Below are positions 17,948 to 27,483 of a stretch of 64,000 bases of DNA, in pieces. The DNA lies in assembly GCF_000016825.1 (NCBI RefSeq), contig NC_009513.1:707001-771000 (forward strand), in the 5' to 3' direction. A program made the position numbers and the translations under genes. Positions within the stretch are counted from its first letter, which is position 1. The number at the start of each line of letters is the position of its first letter. This stretch comes from Limosilactobacillus reuteri subsp. reuteri (GTDB lineage Bacteria; Bacillota; Bacilli; Lactobacillales; Lactobacillaceae). Under the pieces are notes generated by a model. The model saw nothing but the letters and a program-made list of their open reading frames with translations, was not told where the DNA came from and made no database searches.

Positions 17948-19759
17948 ATGGCCAGTGAACATTTAGAACATAAACTAGCATTGTTACCTGACAAGCCAGG
18001 TTGCTACCTGATGAAAAACATTAATGATCAGATAATTTATGTTGGTAAAGCTAAAAATTTGAAGAATCGGGTTCGCTCTTACTTTAAGAGTAGTCACACC
18101 GGTAAAGTAGCTAAAATGGTTTCGGAAGTTGCAGACTTTGAAACCATTGTAACTTCGACTAATAAAGAGTCGTTCTTACTCGAAATAACGCTGATTCAAA
18201 AACATCAACCTTATTTCAATATCAAATTAAAAAAGGGAACTGGTTATCCCTACATAAAAATAACAAATGAGCGAGATCCTCAAATTAAGATCGTTAGTAA
18301 AATAAAAAAAGATGGTGGATATTATTTTGGCCCTTATCCAAATGTCTATGCTGCGGAGGAAACGATGCATTTTATTCAAAAGGTTTACCCATTAAGACGA
18401 TGTAATGGGTACCAAGGCCGTCCGTGTTTGTATTACCATATGGGACAATGTTTAGGAGCTTGTTTTAAAGAAGTTCCTAAGAGTGACTACGAAGAGCAAA
18501 TTAAGAAAATTAAGTCATTTTTGAGTGGAAACACAGCGACAGTTAAGCGACAGTTAACCAAAAAGATGCAACGAGCAGCAGAAAATATGGAGTTTGAACG
18601 AGCGGCTGAAATTCGAGACCAGCTTCACTATATTGAAGTAACGGTTGAAAAACAAAAGATTATTTCAAATGATAAGACCCCTCGTGATTTGTTTAATTTC
18701 TATATGGATAAAGGGTGGCTTTCTATTCAAATTTTCTTTATCCGACAAGCACGGTTAATGAAACGAGAAAAACGTCTATTTCCAATCGTGGATACGGCAG
18801 TCGAAGAAATGACCAGCTTTATTCTTCAATTTTATAATCGTCGTAATAATATTTTGCCGCATGAAATTCTCCTTCCCAAGGGTCTCCCTAATAAAGAAAT
18901 AAGTGAAATACTAGGGGTGCCGGTTCGGACACCTGTTCGGGGAGAAAAACGAGATCTCTTAGCAATGGCACATGAAAATGCTCAGTTGTCCTTAGATGAA
19001 AAATTTCGACTGCTTGAGATGGACCAAAGTAAGACTACCGGTGCGATGAAAGAGATTACGGATGCCCTTGGACTTCCAGAAGGTCACCGGATTGAAGCAT
19101 TTGATCATTCTCATATTCAGGGGGCTGACCCCGTCAGTGCAATGGTTGTATTTATTAATGGAGAACCGGCTAAAAATTTTTACCGGAAGTATAAATTGAA
19201 AACGGTGATTAATCATGCTGACGAAGCTGCCAGTACCCGTGAAGTTATTCGGCGGAGGTATTCGCGTCTCTTAAAAGAGAATAAGCCAATGCCGGATATG
19301 ATTTTTATGGATGGTGGCGAAATTCAGATGGATGCGGCTAAAGATGTTTTAGAGAATGAACTTGGTCTCGAGATTCCGGTAGTAGGGATGGTAAAGAATG
19401 ATAAACACCAAACCGCTGACTTATTGTTCGGGGATGATGATCACCATATTAATTTGAATCCACGGAGCCAAGGCTTTTACTTAGTTCAACGCATTCAAGA
19501 TGAGGTTCACCGGTTTGCGATTACTTTCCACCGGCGCGTTCATACTAAGCATTCGTTGAGCTCGCGTTTGGATGAAATTAAGGGAGTGGGACCCCGAACT
19601 CGAACAAAATTGCTTAAAAAATATGGATCAATTACCAAAATTGCTCAAGCCTCAGTTGATGAAATCCATTCACTAGGAATTAATCGACCTACCGCCCAGT
19701 TAATCAAGGTTTCATTGCAGAAAAATGCTGAGGTGGCGAAGGGTAGTAGTCATGATTGA
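17948..19759 (+). CDS. uvrC: UvrABC excinuclease subunit C
   Basis: UvrC makes both incisions in nucleotide excision repair. The 603-aa protein has the GIY-YIG nuclease domain (KPGCYLMKN, IIYVGKAKNLKNRV; residues 15-95), a UVR motif (MEFERAAEIRDQL, about residue 215), the C-terminal RNase H-like nuclease (FDHSHIQGADPVSAMVVF) and a terminal helix-hairpin-helix pair (EIKGVGPRTRTKLLKKYGS). SD CGGAGGG is present, with a clear sigma-A promoter upstream. No SOS box is visible near it. Confidence 0.97.
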   Translation: MASEHLEHKLALLPDKPGCYLMKNINDQIIYVGKAKNLKNRVRSYFKSSHTGKVAKMVSEVADFETIVTSTNKESFLLEITLIQKHQPYFNIKLKKGTGYPYIKITNERDPQIKIVSKIKKDGGYYFGPYPNVYAAEETMHFIQKVYPLRRCNGYQGRPCLYYHMGQCLGACFKEVPKSDYEEQIKKIKSFLSGNTATVKRQLTKKMQRAAENMEFERAAEIRDQLHYIEVTVEKQKIISNDKTPRDLFNFYMDKGWLSIQIFFIRQARLMKREKRLFPIVDTAVEEMTSFILQFYNRRNNILPHEILLPKGLPNKEISEILGVPVRTPVRGEKRDLLAMAHENAQLSLDEKFRLLEMDQSKTTGAMKEITDALGLPEGHRIEAFDHSHIQGADPVSAMVVFINGEPAKNFYRKYKLKTVINHADEAASTREVIRRRYSRLLKENKPMPDMIFMDGGEIQMDAAKDVLENELGLEIPVVGMVKNDKHQTADLLFGDDDHHINLNPRSQGFYLVQRIQDEVHRFAITFHRRVHTKHSLSSRLDEIKGVGPRTRTKLLKKYGSITKIAQASVDEIHSLGINRPTAQLIKVSLQKNAEVAKGSSHD

Positions 19760-19823
19760 GTTTTGACAGGCTTATAAATTTTAAATATACTAAATAATAG
19801 ACTAAAGAACGGAGACAATCATT

Positions 19824-21140
19824 ATGAATATGTTTGTTGATCAAATAAAAATTGAAGTACATGCAGGTAAGGGTGGCGATGGAATGGTAGCATTTCGTCG
19901 TGAAAAATATGTTCCTAACGGGGGCCCAGCTGGTGGCGATGGTGGCCGTGGCGGTAGTATCATTTTAAAAGTTGATGAAGGATTACGGACATTAATGGAT
20001 TTCCGTTATCACCGAATTTTTAAAGCTAAAAACGGTGGCAATGGGATGAGTAAACAGATGACTGGGCCAAGTGCAGAAGATACAATTATTGCTGTTCCCC
20101 AAGGTACCACTGTTAGGGATCTTGATACTGGCAAGATTATTGGTGATCTCGTTGAAAAAGACCAAGAATTAGTAGTTGCCAAAGGTGGCCGTGGTGGTCG
20201 CGGCAACATTCACTTTGCTAGTGCTAAAAACCCTGCTCCTGAAATTGCTGAAAATGGTGAACCAGGAGAAGACCATTACTTAGAATTAGAATTAAAGATG
20301 CTTGCTGATGTCGGATTAATTGGGTTCCCTTCTGTTGGAAAGTCAACTTTATTATCAGTAGTAACCGGTGCTAAGCCTAAAATTGCTGCATATGAATTTA
20401 CGACATTAACTCCTAATCTCGGAATGGTAATGCTACCAGATGGCCGTGATTTTGCGATGGCTGACATGCCTGGTTTAATTGAAGGAGCATCGAAGGGTAT
20501 CGGCCTTGGATTGAAGTTCTTGCGGCACATTGAACGTACCCGCGTTCTTCTTCACCTAGTGGATATGAGTAGTGAAGATCCTCATCAAGCAATTGAACGT
20601 TACCGGCAAATTAATAAGGAACTTGCTGATTACGATCCTGAATTATTAAAGCGACCACAAATTGTAGTTGCGACGAAGATGGATTTGCCAAATTCTGCCG
20701 ATAACTTAGCCGCTTTTAAAGCTGATTTGGCAGCAGATAAGACTTTAGAAAAACAGCCAGAGATTTTCCCTATTTCAGCGGTTACTCATCAAGGTGTTCA
20801 ACAATTAATGCAATTAACTGCTGATCTCTTAGATAAGACGCCCGCATTTGATAGTGAGAGTCATGATAAAGAATTGGTCGCTGAATATCGTGCTGCTGCT
20901 CCTGACAAGAAAGATGAAGCGGACTTTACCATTACCAAGGATGAAGACGGCACCTGGGTATTGGGTGGTGAAAAACTTATTCGGTTATTTAAGATGACTG
21001 ATTTAACTCATGAAGAAAGTCAATTACGCTTTGCTCGTCAACTTCGCCATATGGGGGTTGATGACGCGTTAAGAGCTAAAGGTGTACAAGATGGCGATCT
21101 TGTAAGAATTGAAAAATTTGTTTTTGAATTTATTCAATAA
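19824..21140 (+). CDS. obgE: GTPase Obg/CgtA
   Basis: A conserved essential GTPase that binds the 50S subunit and links ribosome assembly to stress. The 438-aa protein has the glycine-rich Obg fold ([20 protein letters not shown]; residues 1-158), a G domain with GFPSVGKST and [10 protein letters not shown], and a C-terminal OCT domain (residues 360-438). ATG 19824 follows SD CGGAGA; ATG 19830 is also possible. Confidence 0.96.
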   Translation: MNMFVDQIKIEVHAGKGGDGMVAFRREKYVPNGGPAGGDGGRGGSIILKVDEGLRTLMDFRYHRIFKAKNGGNGMSKQMTGPSAEDTIIAVPQGTTVRDLDTGKIIGDLVEKDQELVVAKGGRGGRGNIHFASAKNPAPEIAENGEPGEDHYLELELKMLADVGLIGFPSVGKSTLLSVVTGAKPKIAAYEFTTLTPNLGMVMLPDGRDFAMADMPGLIEGASKGIGLGLKFLRHIERTRVLLHLVDMSSEDPHQAIERYRQINKELADYDPELLKRPQIVVATKMDLPNSADNLAAFKADLAADKTLEKQPEIFPISAVTHQGVQQLMQLTADLLDKTPAFDSESHDKELVAEYRAAAPDKKDEADFTITKDEDGTWVLGGEKLIRLFKMTDLTHEESQLRFARQLRHMGVDDALRAKGVQDGDLVRIEKFVFEFIQ

Positions 21141-21172
21141 AATTATACGTAGCAAAGGTAGGAAAAATATAA

Positions 21173-22102
21173 ATGCAACTTGAATTTTTAGGAACAGGCG
21201 CTGGTTCCCCAAGTAAGCAACGTAATGTAGCAAGTGTTGCATTGCGGTTGTTAGAAGAACGAAACGCAATTTGGTTATTTGATGTTGGAGAAGCTACTCA
21301 ACATCAAATTCTCAATACGACAATTAGGCCACGAAAGATAGAAAAAATCTTTATTACTCACTTGCATGGTGATCATATCTTTGGTTTACCTGGTTTACTA
21401 AGTTCCCGCTCTTTTCAAGGAGGAACCGAACCATTGACGATCTATGGACCAGTAGGAATAAAGCGGTATGTTCAGACTTCTTTGCAAGTAAGTGAGTCAC
21501 GCCTCAGTTATCCTTTGCATTTTGTTGAAATAACAGATGACGGGGAACTATTTAATGATCATGGTTTTAGAGTGATTGCACGAAAGTTGGATCACAAAAT
21601 TGCTTGTTTTGGATACCGGATTGAAGAAGCGGATCATCCAGGAGAATTACAAGTTGAAAAATTACGAGAACAAAAAGTACCATCTGGGCCAATTTACGGC
21701 CAACTAAAAGCTGGAAAAACGGTTACTCTTCCTGATGGTCGCGTATTAGATGGTCATGACTTTATTGGCACTCCTCAACCTGGACGCATTATTGCAATTT
21801 TAGGCGATACTAGACAAACAAAGAATGCAATTTTGTTAGCACAAAATGCGGATGTATTAGTGCATGAAAGTACTTTTGCTAAAGATGAGACGAAGATGGC
21901 ACACAATTATTATCATTCAACCAGCAAACAAGCAGCTGAAATTGCAAAAAAAGCTGGTGTTAAAAAATTATTGTTAAATCATATTTCAGCACGATACACC
22001 GGTAAAGCAGCCTATCAATTGGCATATCAAGTTCGTAATATTATTCCTGATACTCGAGTTGTTAATGATTTTGACGTGATTGATATTCCGTTTAAAAAAT
22101 GA
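21173..22102 (+). CDS. rnz: Ribonuclease Z
   Basis: RNase Z cleaves 3' trailers of tRNA precursors. The 309-aa protein has the metallo-beta-lactamase metal motif [15 protein letters not shown] (about residue 63), an acidic LGDTRQTKN and the HESTF motif, and the exosite-type insertion [12 protein letters not shown]. It overlaps the following SDR gene by four bases (ATGA). Confidence 0.95.
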   Translation: MQLEFLGTGAGSPSKQRNVASVALRLLEERNAIWLFDVGEATQHQILNTTIRPRKIEKIFITHLHGDHIFGLPGLLSSRSFQGGTEPLTIYGPVGIKRYVQTSLQVSESRLSYPLHFVEITDDGELFNDHGFRVIARKLDHKIACFGYRIEEADHPGELQVEKLREQKVPSGPIYGQLKAGKTVTLPDGRVLDGHDFIGTPQPGRIIAILGDTRQTKNAILLAQNADVLVHESTFAKDETKMAHNYYHSTSKQAAEIAKKAGVKKLLLNHISARYTGKAAYQLAYQVRNIIPDTRVVNDFDVIDIPFKK

Positions 22103-22953
22103 AAAGAGATGGCAAAAAAATGCTGAGAAGAGTAAAGACGTTACGTTTTCTGCGAAATGAAGTTGTATTAATTACTGGTGGTTCAAGTGGAATCGGCAAA
22201 GAGTTGGCTTTTGAGGCAGCTCGTCGCGGCGCAATTGTTGTTGTTGTTTCTCGTAACCTTGAGAAGTTGCAAGAGGTAGCCAAGAAATGTTTAATTTTAT
22301 CTGGTCGGCCAGCATTTGCTTATCAATTGGATGTCACCGACCCTGATCAGATTGATGATGTGCTTTCGAAGGTTCAACATGAAGTAGGAGGAATCGATGT
22401 ATTAATTAATTCTGCTGGGCTTGGTGACTTTATTCCCGTAGTTAAGGAATCTTACCGCTCAATGGAAAAAATGGTACATACAAACCTCTTAGCCTTAATG
22501 TATATTAGTCGGTGTGTGGCTAAACAAATGATGGATCAAGGGTATGGGGCCATTATTAATATGGGTTCATTTGCTGGTAAATTGCCTACACCAAATAGCG
22601 CTGTATATTCAGCAACGAAGGCTGGGGTAATCCAGTTTGATAACGTTTTACGAATGGAAGTTGCTGATTATGGTGTCCAAGTGTTGACAGTTAATCCTGG
22701 TCCAATTGATACGCCTTTCTTTGATAAAGCGGATAATGATTATACATATCGGGCACATTTGCCAAAATGGGTGTTTATCTCTCCTGAAGACTTAGCTCGA
22801 CGAATTTGGAATAATGTCGGGTATAAGACAAGGGAAATTAATGTTCCAGGATATGTGGCTTATCTTGGCTGGGCTTACCAAGTTATTCCCGGTTTAGGTG
22901 ACTGGGCAATTAAGAAATTTTTTGATTTCCAACAGGATAAGAAGAACTTATAA
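22099..22953 (+). CDS. Short-chain dehydrogenase/reductase family protein
   Basis: An NAD(P)-dependent oxidoreductase with a classical Rossmann fold: [10 protein letters not shown] cofactor motif (about residue 26), NSAG, catalytic Ser in NMGSFAGK and YSATKAG (Tyr-x3-Lys). The 284-aa length is slightly long for the family, with a C-terminal extension ([17 protein letters not shown]). The substrate is unknown. It is translationally coupled to rnz and precedes recJ, an arrangement I recall from other lactobacilli. Confidence 0.88.
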   Translation: MKRDGKKMLRRVKTLRFLRNEVVLITGGSSGIGKELAFEAARRGAIVVVVSRNLEKLQEVAKKCLILSGRPAFAYQLDVTDPDQIDDVLSKVQHEVGGIDVLINSAGLGDFIPVVKESYRSMEKMVHTNLLALMYISRCVAKQMMDQGYGAIINMGSFAGKLPTPNSAVYSATKAGVIQFDNVLRMEVADYGVQVLTVNPGPIDTPFFDKADNDYTYRAHLPKWVFISPEDLARRIWNNVGYKTREINVPGYVAYLGWAYQVIPGLGDWAIKKFFDFQQDKKNL

Positions 22954-22955
22954 TA

Positions 22956-23062
22956 TGCTCCCTTATTTTCATTTTCGTTAAATTGCAGAATTTAGCAGTT
23001 TCTTTCAAAAAATGAAAGGAGCAAAATAAAAGAGACTGAGTTTATCCCAGCCTCTTGTTTAA
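22956..23062 (+). terminator. Tandem hairpins between the SDR gene and recJ remnant
   Basis: The first is an inverted repeat whose outer arms are GCTCCCTTATTTTCATTTT and AAAAAATGAAAGGAGC. The second (23029-23062) is AAGAGACTGAG/CCCAGCCTCTT followed by GTTT. The right arm of the second matches the GAGGCTGGG element family elsewhere in the window. Confidence 0.6.
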
Positions 23063-23092
23063 TTTTGGCGTTGAAATGGTGGTTAATTTTAA

Positions 23093-23560
23093 ATGATTGA
23101 TGCAAAATTTAAGTGGAAACTTGCCGATAATGCTTCCTCAGCAACTGTTGATAATCTCGAAAAAGAGTTAGGCATTTCTAGAATATTAGCAACCTTATTA
23201 GCTCAGCAAGGAATCGATTCAACCGAACAAGCAAAAAAATTCTTTGAACCATCGATGGAAGAGATTCATGATCCAACCTTATTGCATGATATGGATAAGG
23301 CAGTTGAGCGGATTGAGCAGGCAGTTGAAAAGCAAGAACAAATTACTATTTATGGTGATTATGATGCCGATGGAATTACTAGCACATCCTTAATGTATGA
23401 AACATTATTATCTATCGGTGCTAATGTTAATTATTATGTCCCAAATCGGTTTACAGATGGATATGGGCCCAATATGGACGCTTACCAACGCCTTTGGGCT
23501 TATCTAGCAACGTTTTTACCATTGCTGGGTATTGTTGTTGCAATTAGTAACTTATTTTAA
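23093..23560 (+). pseudogene. recJ: Truncated single-stranded-DNA exonuclease RecJ, fused to a foreign tail
   Basis: Residues 1-134 are the N-terminal part of RecJ, a 5'-3' ssDNA exonuclease of recombination and repair, including the first catalytic motif TIYGDYDADGITST and the YGPNMDAYQRL segment. Full-length RecJ is about 750 aa. After codon 134 (junction near 23494) the frame continues into an unrelated hydrophobic tail of 21 residues (starting WAYLATFLPLLGIV) and stops. DHH motifs II-IV, the DHHA1 domain and the OB fold are absent, so the product cannot be active. The remainder of recJ and the usually following apt gene are not in this window. Confidence 0.9.
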
Positions 23561-23573
23561 GGAGTAATAAGAA

Positions 23574-23894
23574 ATGAGTTTATACACTAAAAAATTTGAA
23601 GAAGAAATATTAAGTAAAAGAATTATTGATATAGAAGACAGGATTGTTAAAGCTGGCAGTTATATAAATTCAATTACTGAAGATTGTTTTGAAGGTACTA
23701 TCACTAAAGAAAATGGAGAAATAATTGCAGATGATCCGATTTCCTCAGCAGATGAAATTATTAAGGTCGCTAAAGAAATTAAAGATTTAGCAATTCAATA
23801 TAAAACTTTAACTGATTTTGAAAACGACTTTATGGATGGTAATAAAAAAGCCGTTGATAGTGAGAACGCCAATTCAGACACTAACAACGACTAA
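23574..23894 (+). CDS. Hypothetical island protein
   Basis: I do not recognise it. The 106-aa product is acidic and helical, with a Lys/Glu-rich start, a conserved-looking centre (SSADEIIKVAKEIKDLAIQYKTLT) and a disordered Asn/Asp tail. SD AAGGAG sits 11 bases before the ATG. It is the first complete island gene after the recJ junction. A 79-base imperfect palindrome separates it from the next gene. Confidence 0.65.
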   Translation: MSLYTKKFEEEILSKRIIDIEDRIVKAGSYINSITEDCFEGTITKENGEIIADDPISSADEIIKVAKEIKDLAIQYKTLTDFENDFMDGNKKAVDSENANSDTNND

Positions 23895-23903
23895 ATAAAA
23901 CTT

Positions 23904-23982
23904 AGAGAATTAAATTTAGCTAATAAAAAAGCCAACAATCTTTACGGGGGATGTTGGACGAATTACTAATATTTAATTCTCT
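23904..23982. repeat. Long imperfect palindrome with nested hairpin
   Basis: The outer arms AGAGAATTAAAT (23904-23915) and ATTTAATTCTCT (23971-23982) are perfect 12-bp complements. Pairing continues inward through TTAG and TAAT with two bulges. A central hairpin CCAACA/TGTTGG (23932-23957) is nested inside. No T-tract follows, so it does not look like an ordinary terminator. Confidence 0.75.
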
Positions 23983-24013
23983 TTCATTCTAACATGAGTG
24001 GAGGGTTTAAACA

Positions 24014-24286
24014 ATGGAAAAAGATAAGAACCAAGAACTAGCGTTTGAAAATCAGTTGTGGGAAGCAGATTCCAATGTTGAAGAAACAACCGGAATAGCC
24101 CAAGCACTGTATGATCAGTTAAATGATGTTTTTGCTCCAATTGTACGAGTAGACAATTATGCAGCAATGAGTGATGAACAAGTGTCTACGGTTGCTCAAA
24201 CAGTAGTATCACGTAAGAAAGCATTGTTAGCACTATCTAGTATTTTGTTGGATAAGTTAGATCAAATTCATGATCAATTGCAATAG
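24014..24286 (+). CDS. Hypothetical island protein
   Basis: I do not recognise it. The 90-aa acidic product looks helical (VVSRKKALLALSSILLDKLDQIHDQL at the C-terminus could form an amphipathic or coiled segment). The SD GTGGAGGG lies 11 bases before the ATG. It is followed after 17 bases by the primase-associated gene, so it belongs to the replication-side operon of the island. Confidence 0.65.
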   Translation: MEKDKNQELAFENQLWEADSNVEETTGIAQALYDQLNDVFAPIVRVDNYAAMSDEQVSTVAQTVVSRKKALLALSSILLDKLDQIHDQLQ

Positions 24287-24303
24287 GTGGGACGTGATTA
24301 ATA

Positions 24304-24804
24304 GTGTTAAGTTTTGAAGAAAAACTATCCGTTAATCCTTTATTAGATAGTGACAAGATGGAAAAAATTATTAATTCAACGTCACATCCCCTTAATGAGT
24401 ACGCAAAGAAACAGTTTCAGAAAGCACTTGAATACTATAACGATGATTACAAGGTTATAGAACGAGCTGTTAGTAGTAAAAGTAGTAGAAAATTTATTGC
24501 TCTTTATAAAAATAATGAGGAAATAATTTCCTACTACCTAAATAAATATCATAGCGTTAAACCTGCTATTGGTGCAATGTGTTTTTATCTTCTCTACTAC
24601 ACAGGGGATGACGTTAAACAAGTTAACCGAATACTGCACCGTACACCACTCTTTAAGTATTGGAATAATGCTAGTCAAAACGAAGATCAATCAATAGTCG
24701 ATTGGGACAATATATACGAAGAAACAAGTTTAGACGGGAAAAGCTTTGAATATATCAAAACAAAAGGCGAAGTAGAGATTATCAGTCTTAAATACAAACG
24801 CTAA
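24304..24804 (+). CDS. Primase-associated helical domain protein (phage/satellite replication)
   Basis: A 166-aa product with GTG start and SD AGGTGGG. The segment LYYTGDDVKQVNRILHRTPLFKYWN resembles the short helical block that links the primase and helicase parts of phage D5/P4-type primases, where the usual pattern is FxTGNDxxQxDRLFRxSGLxRxKW. No catalytic prim-pol motif is seen, so it is either a stand-alone accessory domain or the remnant of a longer primase. It lies 25 bases before the helicase gene and probably acts with it. Confidence 0.6.
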   Translation: MLSFEEKLSVNPLLDSDKMEKIINSTSHPLNEYAKKQFQKALEYYNDDYKVIERAVSSKSSRKFIALYKNNEEIISYYLNKYHSVKPAIGAMCFYLLYYTGDDVKQVNRILHRTPLFKYWNNASQNEDQSIVDWDNIYEETSLDGKSFEYIKTKGEVEIISLKYKR

Positions 24805-24829
24805 ATTACCATGTAAAGAGAGGGAAAAT

Positions 24830-26221
24830 ATGGCTAATATTGATGACTTAGTAAATAACAATAGTTTTCCAGAATGGTTAACTGTAAGTGATAAAGGAAA
24901 TAAACTGGTTGATGAAATTAAGTTGGCTAAATATTTAGAAAAAAAGTATCACTTTACATCCAACCAATTTATAGAACACGGCTATTGGTTCGATCCTAAA
25001 AGTAGACAATGGAAAAATTACGCTGATTCAGTCATTGAAAAATCAATCAAAAATGAAATTGTACCTCATGGAATATGGAGAACGAACTTATTAGCATCGG
25101 TTTCTAAATTAATTGCCTTAGATTCACAAGAAATTGTAGAAGACAATCCATTTGATCAACCAGCACCTTATAAAGCAGTGTTTGGTAAACACACTTACAA
25201 CTTGATGACGGACACTTTAGAAGATAATTCACCAGAGAACTATCTTTTACAAAATAGACCATATGAATTAGAAACAAAAGGAAAAGCTACAACGTGGAAT
25301 AAATGGTTAAAACAATCATTAGTACCCTCAACTAAAGAAATCCGTGATGATACTGGAAAACTACAAGATGAATATGACCTAACAGCAATTGAAACAGTAA
25401 AAGCCTTTATTGGTTTTGCTTTAGCAGGTAGTTTTAAGGACTTTCAAATTTATATGATTCTATACGGGTTGGGTGGGGATGGTAAATCTACATTTCTAAA
25501 TAAACTAATGGAGTTAATAGGGAAGCCTAACGTTTCAAACGTTTCTTTAGAAGCATTATCCGACCAAAAAGAAGCTAAATTTGCTACTTCTCAGCTGTAT
25601 CATAAAGCTGCTAATGTTTTTGCTGATATAAGCCCCAAATTTATGGAACAGACTAATATTATTAAAACATTAACTGGTGGCGACGCTACAACAGCTCAAT
25701 TTAAATATAAAGATCCATTTAAACTTGAAAATGAAGCTAAATTGATTTTTAGCGCTAATGATTTACCAGCCTTCAATGATTTTACAGACGGATTTAAAAG
25801 ACGACCAATTATTGTAACGTTCCATAAGATTAAACATTTTAAAGAGCAATTCAAAGAGCAAGACTTTAAAAGAGAAATGCCAGCATTTGCCTATGAATGC
25901 TTAAAATCTTATAAAAAAGCACTTGATTCTGGTAAGTTTCCAGTGACTGAATACATGGAACAGCAAAAGCGAAGCTGGGTAAATGCTAATGACAATATCG
26001 GCAACTGGATTAACGATTGTTGTACTACAAATGAGAACGATAAAGAAAAATCGGTATATCTATATGGCAATTATAAAGAGTATTGTAAAAATACTGCTGT
26101 TCCTTGTCTTAGTAATCGTAAGTTTGCGAAAGAGCTAATAGCACGAGGATACAAACACACTACAGTTAAGATTAACGGTAAAAATGTTAAAGGTTATAAA
26201 GGAATTGCTCTTAAAAATTAG
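24830..26221 (+). CDS. Phage/plasmid primase-helicase, D5/P4 family (SF3 helicase)
   Basis: A hexameric SF3 AAA+ helicase for island replication. The 463-aa protein has an N-terminal D5-type region (ESLVP-like SLVPSTKEIRDD; about residues 100-200), Walker A GLGGDGKST (about residue 217), Walker B ANVFADIS, sensor 1 LIFSANDLPAF and the arginine pair GFKRRP, then a winged-helix-like C-terminus. SD AGAGAGGG precedes the ATG. It ends 16 bases before an iteron array that is probably its target. PICI and P4-like satellites use this enzyme type; a catalytic primase domain is not visible in this polypeptide. Confidence 0.85.
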   Translation: MANIDDLVNNNSFPEWLTVSDKGNKLVDEIKLAKYLEKKYHFTSNQFIEHGYWFDPKSRQWKNYADSVIEKSIKNEIVPHGIWRTNLLASVSKLIALDSQEIVEDNPFDQPAPYKAVFGKHTYNLMTDTLEDNSPENYLLQNRPYELETKGKATTWNKWLKQSLVPSTKEIRDDTGKLQDEYDLTAIETVKAFIGFALAGSFKDFQIYMILYGLGGDGKSTFLNKLMELIGKPNVSNVSLEALSDQKEAKFATSQLYHKAANVFADISPKFMEQTNIIKTLTGGDATTAQFKYKDPFKLENEAKLIFSANDLPAFNDFTDGFKRRPIIVTFHKIKHFKEQFKEQDFKREMPAFAYECLKSYKKALDSGKFPVTEYMEQQKRSWVNANDNIGNWINDCCTTNENDKEKSVYLYGNYKEYCKNTAVPCLSNRKFAKELIARGYKHTTVKINGKNVKGYKGIALKN

Positions 26222-26650
26222 TTATAGTTTTATATTTATCGGTTACCTTTGCAGAAGTTCTTATAAAGCTTGATATAAAGCTATTTAAAGGTAACCGAAA
26301 GCATTTTGAGGTAACCGATAGTTTCGGGTTACTATATTAAGTAACTGCAATGTATCGGTTACCTTTATATCCTATCGGTTACCATATAAATGTTGATATA
26401 AAGGCGATTGTGGGTACTTGAAACGGGGTAACCGATAAAAGTAAAAACTATTTTCAATTGAAGAGATGAAAATTAACAATTAAAACTGCTTTTACCGTAC
26501 TTTTATTTTGAGGCAGTGACCACATACCACCGGATAGGTGAAAAGCCTATTAAGGAGTTAAAAATAAAGTAACAGTAGATTTCACTAGAACGGCTGCAAA
26601 CGTTCTACTATTGCTTGTATCTGCAAGTACAGGCAGAAAGGAATAATTAA
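26222..26650. other. Non-coding region with iterons: candidate island replication origin
   Basis: No gene is seen in these 429 bases. Seven copies of TATCGGTTACC or its complement occur: plus orientation at 26237-26247, 26353-26363, 26373-26383 and a degenerate TTCGGGTTAC near 26323-26332; minus orientation at 26288-26298 (partial), 26310-26320 and 26427-26437. TTGATATAAAG occurs twice (26270-26280, 26393-26403). The part from about 26440 to 26650 has small hairpins (ATAGG/CCTAT; TAGAACG/CGTTCTA) and the SD of the next gene. An AT-rich iteron array directly after a helicase gene is typical of satellite and plasmid origins. Confidence 0.75.
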
Positions 26651-27010
26651 ATGCGAAGTAATAAATACGCAATTACACGATTAAAGCATAAGGTCACATT
26701 CGGTCATGAAGGTGGTACGGGGAAACGTAACCCGAATACTGGTAAGATCATGACAGGTTTTGTAGGAGATGTGACAGTACATTGTGGTAACTATTCAATC
26801 AGTGCTAGTCAAGCTATTAGTGAGGCAGGTAGTTCAATTACCGATGATGTTATATTGGTAGTTCGTCACAAGAAAGATTTAACGGATATGAAGAAATATC
26901 CAGAAGCACAATACAATGGCAATATCTATAAAGTTGCTGGTTGGTCAATTGATGATGAGTTATTGGCGTATAATACTGTAACCTTACGCAAGCTTGATAG
27001 TCATAAATAA
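26651..27010 (+). CDS. Phage head closure / head-tail adaptor protein
   Basis: A 119-aa product that fits the SPP1 gp16-like head-closure family: a basic N-terminus (ITRLKHKVTFGHE), a GKRNPNTGKIMTGF segment, a central small beta-barrel pattern and YNGNIYKVAGWSIDDE near the end, as in proteins that seal the packaged head. SD AAAGGA is seven bases before the ATG. In tailed phages this gene usually follows the connector after the capsid gene; here it precedes HNH and TerS, an order I associate with cf-PICIs. Confidence 0.65.
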   Translation: MRSNKYAITRLKHKVTFGHEGGTGKRNPNTGKIMTGFVGDVTVHCGNYSISASQAISEAGSSITDDVILVVRHKKDLTDMKKYPEAQYNGNIYKVAGWSIDDELLAYNTVTLRKLDSHK

Positions 27011-27018
27011 GAGGTGAA

Positions 27019-27432
27019 ATGGGGATGAGTAAATTAACAGTCAACACGCACCCAGAGTATAACAACTTTATTAATGTAATGATTGAGGCAAGCGGTGATG
27101 ATCCTTCTAATTATCATATGTATACTACGCTTTATAGTTTAAAATTAGTCTCAGTAAATGGCAGTCCATTACCATTAGCTATAGATTTAGGATTGCCAGA
27201 GAACACAGAGCTAGCAAAGTATATAGCACGTGTGGCAGTTTGTAAGGACGCAGAGGAAAGCCGCAAAGATTGGTTAACTATCGCGAGGTATAAAGCAAGT
27301 GAATGTGATCCTTATAGTGCTAATCTATCAGAGTTAGAAGCTTGTATGACGAGAACGGTTAACGATATTAAAGACTGGAATATCAGCAAGCTAAAAGCTT
27401 TGAGTAAAGTAATCGAGATTATTAATCTGTAA
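27019..27432 (+). CDS. Hypothetical phage-type protein
   Basis: I do not recognise it. The 137-aa product is mixed alpha/beta with no membrane segment; the C-terminal half (DPYSANLSELEACMTRTVNDIKDWNISKLKALSKVIEI) looks helical. ATG 27019 has SD GAGGTG only four bases away, so ATG 27025 (135 aa) may be the true start. It lies between the head-closure gene and the HNH gene and is followed by a terminator-like hairpin. Confidence 0.6.
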   Translation: MGMSKLTVNTHPEYNNFINVMIEASGDDPSNYHMYTTLYSLKLVSVNGSPLPLAIDLGLPENTELAKYIARVAVCKDAEESRKDWLTIARYKASECDPYSANLSELEACMTRTVNDIKDWNISKLKALSKVIEIINL

Positions 27433-27440
27433 ATTATGGA

Positions 27441-27467
27441 GGTATCGTATTATGCGGTACCTTTTTT
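27441..27467 (+). terminator. Hairpin terminator before the HNH gene
   Basis: GGTATCGT pairs with GCGGTACC (8 bp with G-U pairs), loop ATTAT, followed by TTTTTT. It ends upstream of the SD AGGAGG for the HNH gene, so it may attenuate read-through into the packaging genes. Confidence 0.7.
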
Positions 27468-27483
27468 CATAGGAGGTTATCAA

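Noticed and set aside
26237..26437. CRISPR array, considered because of repeated 11-mers
   Set aside because: Units are short, unevenly spaced and in both orientations; there are no uniform spacers and no cas genes. Iterons fit better.
26554..26646. Open frame just before the head-closure gene (VDFTRTAANVLLLLVSAS...), with AAGGAG upstream
   Set aside because: No ATG, GTG or usable TTG near the SD; a short frame without a start codon. It could be a real small gene with a mutated start, but I cannot support it.
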